Positions 55,005 through 60,031 of a stretch of DNA of 60,031 nucleotides are shown one piece after another. Position numbers and translations under genes: made by a program. Numbering within the stretch: the stretch's first letter is position 1; every line of letters begins with the position of its first letter. The notes under the pieces are model-generated. The model did not search any database. It had not been told where the DNA came from and saw only the letters and a program-made list of their open reading frames with translations. The stretch is from Nocardioides stalactiti (lineage in GTDB: Bacteria > Actinomycetota > Actinomycetes > Propionibacteriales > Nocardioidaceae): the NCBI RefSeq assembly GCF_014180715.1, contig NZ_JACEFC010000008.1:5509-65539 (forward strand), written 5' to 3'.

Positions 55005-56369
55005 CTACGGAACGACCCGGAACAGGATGACTCCGGTGGCGGTCCGCCCGGACGGGTCGCGGACGACGTAGCGCACCCAGTCGACGCTGGTCTCGGTGAC
55101 GTCCGGCGGGAGGTAGGTGACGACGTTGCCGTCGCGGGTGAGGCGCCCGCCGAGGTGACTGCGGCCGCGCACCGACTTCAGGGACAGCAGCCCGCCGTTG
55201 GCGTCGTGGTCGTTCTTCGTGGGGCGGAAGTGCCGCGCGACGCCGGCCGTGCTGCGCCGGAGCAGGTCGAGCGCGGCGTACGGCGGGACCGGCTCGCGCA
55301 GCGTCCGGACAGCGGGGAACGGCGGAACCTCCCAGCCGAGACGGTCGTCCCGGAGCCGGATGATCGCGCTCAGCTCGGTGCCGTCGAAGCGGTGGTAGGC
55401 GTTGCCGGACTCGATGGTGGCGCCCTCGGGGCCGTTGGTGTGGTTGTCGCTCGCACCCCAGTTGTGGCCGATCTCGTGACGGGTCACCACCCACGGGGTG
55501 CCGGTGCCGCCGTTGGAGCTGACCGACCACGCGCTGCCGATCACGTTGACGTAGGCGACGCCGCCGCCGGAGTCGGAGCCCTGCCACAGCGCCACCGCGT
55601 CGGCGCCCGCGTCGGACTGGTTGGTCTCCCACTCGGTCTTCACCTTGCCGAGGAGGTCGGTGTAGCCGCCGTACGGCTCGGCGCTCGCCAAACCACGGAT
55701 GACGACCCGCCCGGTCGCCGGTCGCAGCCGGGCGTCGACCTCGTAGGCCGCCAGCAGGATGACCGTGTTGAGCTCGACCGCGTCGAGGGCGCGGGCGACC
55801 GAGCCGCCGATCGTGTCCGGGTGGGTGAACCAGCGGTTCGCCAGGTCGTAGGCGACGTCCCAGCGGTACGTCGTGGTGCCGACCTGGCCGCGGGTGACGG
55901 TGACGTTGCGGTCGGCGTCGTCGGCCGTGGGCCAGTGGAACGAGTCGGGCTGCTCGAGCCCGCGGGTCCCGGTGACGGTGTCGTCCACGAACTGCCAGGT
56001 GCCGCCGCGGTCGAAGACGATGATCCCCTCGACCTTGCCGTCCGAGCGGACGATCCCGGCCGCGAGCGCGCCGCGGAGGCCGTCGACGCTGCCCAGATAG
56101 CTGCGCGCGGCCGGCGCCGCCGTCGGCACCAGGTCGCCGTCGCCCTGCTGCACGAGCACCTCGAACCCGGGCGCCCGGGTGCGGACCGGACGCATCCGCA
56201 CCGTCAGCGTGCGCCCCTCGTACGTCACGTGCCGCACGACCTCGGCCGGTGCCGCGGCTCTCCCCGCTGGTCCCGCCGCCGTCGGTCCCGCCTCCGCCGT
56301 CCCCGGGGATCCGAGCCCGCCCAGCACCAAGACCGCGCCGGCCAGCAGCGCGAGAACCCTCCTCAGCAT
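55005..56369 (-). CDS. Secreted metzincin-like zinc metalloprotease with C-terminal Ig-like domain
   Basis: 454 residues with a Sec signal peptide (VLALLAGAVLVLGGLGSPGTAEA). The zinc motif is HEIGHNWGASDNH (HExxHxxGxxD, with a further His), in the form of metzincins whose third ligand is Asp. The N-terminal ~200 residues resemble a propeptide and pre-catalytic beta region. The last ~90 residues (NDHDANGGLLSLKSV ... YVVRDPSGRTATGVILFRV) form a cadherin/Big-like domain. GGGAGG seven bases before the ATG sets the start. Substrate unknown. Confidence 0.85.
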   Translation of the reverse strand: MLRRVLALLAGAVLVLGGLGSPGTAEAGPTAAGPAGRAAAPAEVVRHVTYEGRTLTVRMRPVRTRAPGFEVLVQQGDGDLVPTAAPAARSYLGSVDGLRGALAAGIVRSDGKVEGIIVFDRGGTWQFVDDTVTGTRGLEQPDSFHWPTADDADRNVTVTRGQVGTTTYRWDVAYDLANRWFTHPDTIGGSVARALDAVELNTVILLAAYEVDARLRPATGRVVIRGLASAEPYGGYTDLLGKVKTEWETNQSDAGADAVALWQGSDSGGGVAYVNVIGSAWSVSSNGGTGTPWVVTRHEIGHNWGASDNHTNGPEGATIESGNAYHRFDGTELSAIIRLRDDRLGWEVPPFPAVRTLREPVPPYAALDLLRRSTAGVARHFRPTKNDHDANGGLLSLKSVRGRSHLGGRLTRDGNVVTYLPPDVTETSVDWVRYVVRDPSGRTATGVILFRVVP

Positions 56370-56470
56370 CGATCGCCCTCCCAGAGATGGATGTGGGCCG
56401 AGGGTGCACCATCCCCGGGTCCGCCGACAAGTAGGGTCGTCCCCACCGCGGCGCCCCGGTGTCGCGGCGA

Positions 56471-56544
56471 GGGGCGGTAGCTCAGTCGGTCAGAGCAGAG
56501 GACTCATAATCCTTGGGTCGTGGGTTCGAGCCCCACCCGCCCCA
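56471..56544 (+). tRNA. tRNA-Met (CAT)
   Basis: 74-nt cloverleaf. Acceptor GGGGCGG/CCGCCCC with discriminator A, D-stem GCTC/GAGC, anticodon stem GAGGA/TCCTT with loop CTCATAA (anticodon at 56505-56507), T-stem GTGGG/CCCAC. It lacks the unpaired 1-72 position of initiators. A tRNA-Ile with lysidine at position 34 would also carry CAT; the G-U pair at 27-43 favours elongator Met, but this is not decisive. A TAGGGT box at 56432-56437 may be its -10. Confidence 0.9.
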
Positions 56545-56551
56545 CGAGCGG

Positions 56552-57895
56552 TCAATTCACGTCGGGTGTCGTCGAGGGCGCCGTGGGTGCGTAGACGCTG
56601 ATCGGGAAGTGGACGCCCTTGACGGTCACCTCGCCCAGCGGCTCGCACTCCACGGCCTCGTTCACCAGGTGCCAGCTCGAGCTGCTGAGCAGGATGCCTC
56701 CGGGTGGGCACTCGGCCTGGATCCGGGCCGCGACGTTCATCTGCAACCCGATCGCCGTATAGGTGGCTCGTCCGTCCGAGCCGAACGTCCCCACGCTCAG
56801 GACGCCGGTGTTGATCCCGATCCGCACCTGGAGGGGATGCTCGATGCCCAGGCGGAACCAGGTCCGGTTCAGCTCGCCCAGGCGGTGGTGCATCGCGTGT
56901 GCGGCTGCCAGCGCTTGTCGGACCTGCTGATCGGGCTCGACGGGCTCGGGGGCGCCGAAGACAGCGGTCAGCCCGTCGCCGGCGAACTCGGTGACCACGC
57001 CAGCCTCATGCTCGACGACGTCGCTCATCGCGGCCATGTACTCGTTGATGACCTGGCTCAGGGACTCCGGGTCGATCTGGTCGGCGAGGGCGGTGAAACC
57101 CGCGATGTCGGAGGACAGGGCGGTGACGCGCATGCGCCGCGGCTCGTCGACGAGCTCGGCCGCACCTGACACGATCCGGTCGGCTACTGCAGCGGGCGCA
57201 TACCGGCGGAGCAGCCGTTGGCTCGCCTGGAGCATCCGCTGGCTCTGGTGGATGGTCACCTCGGCCACGAACTGGCGACGCAACGCCGCTTCGGTGACCA
57301 CCGCCACCGAGATGACGACGATGACGCTGGACGCGAGGAAGACCAGGTAGGGCCACGCTTCAGCGAGCGAGGCGTCCCCCTGCCGGATGCTGCGCGTCCA
57401 CAGCGTCACGGAGACCGACGTGATGATCGCGACGCCCAGCGCGGTCCATCGCAGGGGGAGTCGGAGGGCCAACGGGAGGAAGGCTCCGAACACCACAGAC
57501 AAGGTCACGACGCCACTGGTCGCCCCGTAGAACGTGGTGAACAGCCAGACCAGGTCGAGGCTCTGGACGACGAAGGAGACCATGCAGACCGGAGCCATCC
57601 AGGTGCGCAACCGGGTGTAGGAGAGCGCCAACGCGATGCCGATCATCGGGGCGACGATCGCCCAGTTGCTGATCTGAACCAGGCGCGTGTCCTCTCCGCC
57701 GAACGCCTCCCACAGCGGCGGGAGCGGGATCCAGATCGCCAGCCCGAGGAACCCGGTCCAACGCGCCACCGGCAGGATCTGCGCGACGTACCAGGCCTGG
57801 TAGTCGGCCTCGACCGACGCAGCGACGAACGGCCGCCAGCTTCTGTGCTGGGCAAGCTCCGGCGGAACCGCAATCGGGTCTCGAGCGCCGACCAT
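56552..57895 (-). CDS. Membrane-bound class III adenylate/guanylate cyclase 2
   Basis: 447 residues with about six transmembrane helices between residues ~40 and 200, a linker helix with HQSQRMLQASQRLLRRYAP, and a C-terminal cyclase domain. Metal-binding motifs are LSSDIAGFTALAD and EFAGDGLTAVFGAP; the substrate region includes VGTFGSDGRATYTAIGLQMNVAARI. It has the same layout as the cyclase at 26358-27677, with little similarity in the membrane part. Convergent with tRNA-Met, seven bases apart. Confidence 0.86.
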   Translation of the reverse strand: MVGARDPIAVPPELAQHRSWRPFVAASVEADYQAWYVAQILPVARWTGFLGLAIWIPLPPLWEAFGGEDTRLVQISNWAIVAPMIGIALALSYTRLRTWMAPVCMVSFVVQSLDLVWLFTTFYGATSGVVTLSVVFGAFLPLALRLPLRWTALGVAIITSVSVTLWTRSIRQGDASLAEAWPYLVFLASSVIVVISVAVVTEAALRRQFVAEVTIHQSQRMLQASQRLLRRYAPAAVADRIVSGAAELVDEPRRMRVTALSSDIAGFTALADQIDPESLSQVINEYMAAMSDVVEHEAGVVTEFAGDGLTAVFGAPEPVEPDQQVRQALAAAHAMHHRLGELNRTWFRLGIEHPLQVRIGINTGVLSVGTFGSDGRATYTAIGLQMNVAARIQAECPPGGILLSSSSWHLVNEAVECEPLGEVTVKGVHFPISVYAPTAPSTTPDVN

Positions 57896-58055
57896 GCACC
57901 CTCACAGGCGTAGAAGTGACCCTGGAAGGCTAGCGGGAGACGACCGGACGCGGGTGCAGGAGCGGAGACCCGTGCTCTCGCGATCCCACCGCTGGTGACG
58001 AAGCGCGGCAGGGAGAGTCGTCTGTTCCGCCGCTCACGAGTCGAAGTGCGTCGGC

Positions 58056-59036
58056 CTACCGGCGCCGGTGGAAGCGGGTGTCGCCGTTGGGGAGGTGGTC
58101 GGCGGTGAATCGAGGGTCGTGGGCGCGGTGGTGGTGCCAGCTGCAGTAGAGGCGCCCGTCGTCGAGGTCGGTCCTGCCGCCTTGTGACCAGGGGTGGTCG
58201 TGGTGGGCTTCGCACCAGGCGGCGGGGACGGTGCACCCCTCGGCGCGGCAGTGGCGGTCGCGGAGAGCCATGGCTTTGCGTTGGGCCGGGTTGAAGAGCC
58301 GGCGGGCGCGGCCGAGGTCGAGGATCTCGCCCCGGCCGCCCAGGACGACCGGGATGATCTTGGCGGTGCACGCCAGCCGGCGGGCCTGCTCGGCGCTCAG
58401 GTTGTCGCCGGCGGACAGGTCGCCGTCCAGGAGGCCGGCGGTGGCCAGGTCCTGCCGGAGCTTCTCCAGCCCGATCGTGACCAGCACCGTGGTCGCATCG
58501 CCGCCGTGCGCCGGCAGCCGGGCGGGGTCGAGGTGCTCCAGCAGGGAGCGGAACGCCTGGCCGAGCTGGCGGAAGTAGGGGATCCGGTCGACCTCGCTGC
58601 CCAGCGCGCCCCGCTGCTTGCGGGGGCTGGTGAATGCTTCGAGGTAGGTGAGCAGGCGGGCGCCGACCGCGTCGGTGAGCAGGGCGGTGAGCCGGGCGGT
58701 GCCGTCGCCCAGGGCCCGCAGTGAGAGGCGGCACTTCTCCCGTGCGAGCTTCTCCTCCGGCCGCGCCTCCCGTCCGTCGGCCTGGGTGCGCAGCGTCAGC
58801 CAAGCGGCGACGTCGCGGCAGCCGTCGACGTCGGCGAGGTCGCCCGAGGCGGCGATCACCCGCAACCGCAGCTCGGCCAGACGTCGTTCGGCATCGGTCA
58901 ACGCCAGCAGCGCCGCCGACTTATCGCTCGTGGTCATGAACACCGGCTGCACGCCCGCGACCTCGGCGACGGCCGCGGAGACCGCCTCCGCGCACGCCAC
59001 CACCGGATGTGAGGGATGGACCATCTCTGCGACCAT
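58056..59036 (-). CDS. DUF222/HNH endonuclease-type protein with internal deletion
   Basis: 326 residues from the ATG at 59036 (GGGAGG five bases upstream). The C-terminal HNH motif is intact: CRAEGCTVPAAWCEAHHDHPWSQGG, DLDDGRLYCSWHHHRAHD with zinc cysteines. The N-terminal DUF222 domain is shortened: the usual block after DVAAWLTLRTQADGREAR, which has AQARVI- and LP-type helices, is absent, and the sequence jumps directly to EEKLAREKCRLSLRALGDG. From memory of the family, about 75-80 residues are missing in-frame. These genes are multicopy in Actinobacteria and are thought to be mobile-element-derived; activity is uncertain. Confidence 0.85.
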   Translation of the reverse strand: MVAEMVHPSHPVVACAEAVSAAVAEVAGVQPVFMTTSDKSAALLALTDAERRLAELRLRVIAASGDLADVDGCRDVAAWLTLRTQADGREARPEEKLAREKCRLSLRALGDGTARLTALLTDAVGARLLTYLEAFTSPRKQRGALGSEVDRIPYFRQLGQAFRSLLEHLDPARLPAHGGDATTVLVTIGLEKLRQDLATAGLLDGDLSAGDNLSAEQARRLACTAKIIPVVLGGRGEILDLGRARRLFNPAQRKAMALRDRHCRAEGCTVPAAWCEAHHDHPWSQGGRTDLDDGRLYCSWHHHRAHDPRFTADHLPNGDTRFHRRR

Positions 59037-59161
59037 CACGACCTCCCGAGCTGGACGTCCTGTTGTGAACCAGGACATCAAGGGGGTCCGACAGAAACAT
59101 CAGATCCGACAACGACGCGCGGCAGCGCCTGTGGAGGGAACCCCGCCGGCAGGACGGGGAC

Positions 59162-59761
59162 TTAGAGAGCCGGGCCGCCCGTCACCAGGTAGCGGTCGTC
59201 GGTGATGGAGCGTCCCCAGTAGGCCGGGTCGGTGAGGCGGACGAGGTACGTCGGGTGCCCGGCCTCCTCGACCAGACGCATCGTCTCCTCCGCGGCCAGC
59301 CCCGCCCCGTTCGCCCAGCGACCCTCGACGAGCACCAGGCGCCCGCCCGGACGCAGCAACGCCGACCACCGGGCGAGAGCCGCGGACGGGTCCGGCATCG
59401 CCCACAGCACGTGCCGCGACAGCACGACGTCGTAGCCGGCCGTCGGCAGCGGGGGAGCGAAGGCATCGCCCTCGACCACGGTCACCGCGGGCAGGCCGGC
59501 CGCCTTCTGCTGGGCCAGCGCGACCATCCGCGGTGAGAAGTCGACGCCGTCCACGTCGTACCCGGCCTCGGCCAGCAGGACGGCGAGGGTCCCGGTCCCG
59601 CAACCGAGGTCCGCCACGCGCGCCGGCGCGCCGGGCAGGTGGGCCAGGAGCAACGACCTCCAGGCCTCCCGGACGTCAGGGTCGCGGAGTCCGTGATCGG
59701 CCGGTTCGTCGAAGGTGTCGGCCTCGAGGTCCCACGTCACGATCTCGTCCGCAGCTGCCAT
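59162..59761 (-). CDS. Class I SAM-dependent methyltransferase
   Basis: 199 residues from the ATG at 59761. Motif I VADLGCGTGTLAVLLAEAG binds SAM; VDGVDFSPRMVALAQQKA and VVEGDAFAPPLP are motifs Post-I and II, and LRPGGRLVLVEGRW is motif III. Ubiquinone/menaquinone-methyltransferase-like fold (UbiE type) with unknown acceptor. TATCGT six bases before this ATG favours it over a start 25 codons earlier. Confidence 0.88.
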   Translation of the reverse strand: MAAADEIVTWDLEADTFDEPADHGLRDPDVREAWRSLLLAHLPGAPARVADLGCGTGTLAVLLAEAGYDVDGVDFSPRMVALAQQKAAGLPAVTVVEGDAFAPPLPTAGYDVVLSRHVLWAMPDPSAALARWSALLRPGGRLVLVEGRWANGAGLAAEETMRLVEEAGHPTYLVRLTDPAYWGRSITDDRYLVTGGPAL

Positions 59762-59865
59762 CTCGCCACGATAGGCCGGGGCTGGATGGCCGCCGGGGCG
59801 TGGGTCGCGTCTCCCGAATGCCTGCGCATCGGGCAAGGTAGGCCGATCAGGGGGAGGTGAGCCAG

Positions 59866-60031
59866 GTGCAGTGCAGGTGGTCGTTGGTCGACCCGGTCGA
59901 CGTGACGTCGCTCGTCGCGGCGTTGCCGCCGCAGGCGGCGCTCCCGCGGCTGCAGGAGCCGGCGCGGATGCCGCTGGTGACGGCCACCTCCGACGAGGCT
60001 CTGGTCGAGGTCGCCGCCGTCGACGGCGTCG
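59866..60031 (+). CDS. Start of an unidentified gene (3' end outside window)
   Basis: A strong GGGGGAGGT Shine-Dalgarno at 59850-59858 precedes a GTG at 59866, and the frame stays open for 55 codons to the window edge (MQCRWSLVDPVDVTSLVAALPP ...). I recognise no family. On the other strand a frame ending at 59847 is also open across the edge with similarly GC-rich third positions, so the call is tentative. Confidence 0.45.
   Translation, partial: MQCRWSLVDPVDVTSLVAALPPQAALPRLQEPARMPLVTATSDEALVEVAAVDGV

Noticed and set aside
59847..60031. Leftward partial gene with Cys-rich C-terminus at the right edge
   Set aside because: The frame is open and could be real, but the strong Shine-Dalgarno on the opposite strand favours the rightward gene; it remains an alternative.

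Overview
The window looks like a chromosomal segment of a high-GC actinobacterium, most likely Nocardioides or a close relative. The reasons are GC-rich third codon positions, many GTG starts, an actinobacterial long-form leuA with a LEU-type leader, the order era / leuA / recO / uppS / znuABC / glyS / dusB / dgt / dnaG / tRNA-Asn, a DUF222-HNH gene and a SigE-type sigma factor. About twenty genes have a -10-like hexamer 6-7 bases before the start codon, which suggests leaderless mRNAs. No sequence database could be searched; every family assignment is read from motifs.

Region 1 (1-6.5 kb) is an accessory surface cassette: the 3' end of a large cadherin-like/beta-helix protein, three tandem tail-collar proteins, a GNAT acetyltransferase, a DUF6916-type protein and a Tat-exported paralogue of it. 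Region 2 (6.5-15 kb) holds a stand-alone molybdopterin oxidoreductase divergent from a siderophore-interacting flavoprotein, era, an inverted array of 21-bp repeats, two septum-formation-type lipoproteins, a flavodoxin-like protein and an ELWxxDGT-propeller protein. Region 3 (14.9-20.2 kb) is housekeeping: leuA with leader peptide and pseudoknot, an alpha/beta hydrolase, recO, uppS and a lipoprotein zinc peptidase. Region 4 (20.2-23 kb) is znuABC behind a Zur-like palindrome. Region 5 (23-34 kb) contains a small secreted protein, a second molybdopterin oxidoreductase divergent from an ABM monooxygenase across a palindromic operator, a membrane class III cyclase, glyS, a lipoprotein, dusB, an SH3/M15-like cell-wall protein and a sigma/PASTA-like pair. 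Region 6 (34-38.4 kb) is dgt, dnaG, a DnaG-linked protein, tRNA-Asn and an SRPBCC protein.

Region 7 (38.4-44.2 kb) is the most novel part. A small SARP/BTAD regulator is divergent from a four-gene operon: two related proteins of unknown family (one with two Gly/Ser-rich amphipathic beta segments), an 80-residue protein, and a subtilase with a peptidoglycan-binding domain but no signal peptide. The intergenic region has heptamer repeats spaced 11 bp, as expected for a SARP target. Region 8 (44.2-51.4 kb) has two membrane GGDEF proteins flanking a TetR-controlled aromatic ring-cleavage operon (flavin hydroxylase, extradiol dioxygenase, FAH-family hydrolase) with twin operators. Region 9 (51.4-60 kb) contains a phosphotransferase, an LCP protein, an acyltransferase, a metzincin-like protease, tRNA-Met, a second membrane cyclase, an internally deleted DUF222-HNH protein, a methyltransferase and the start of a last gene.
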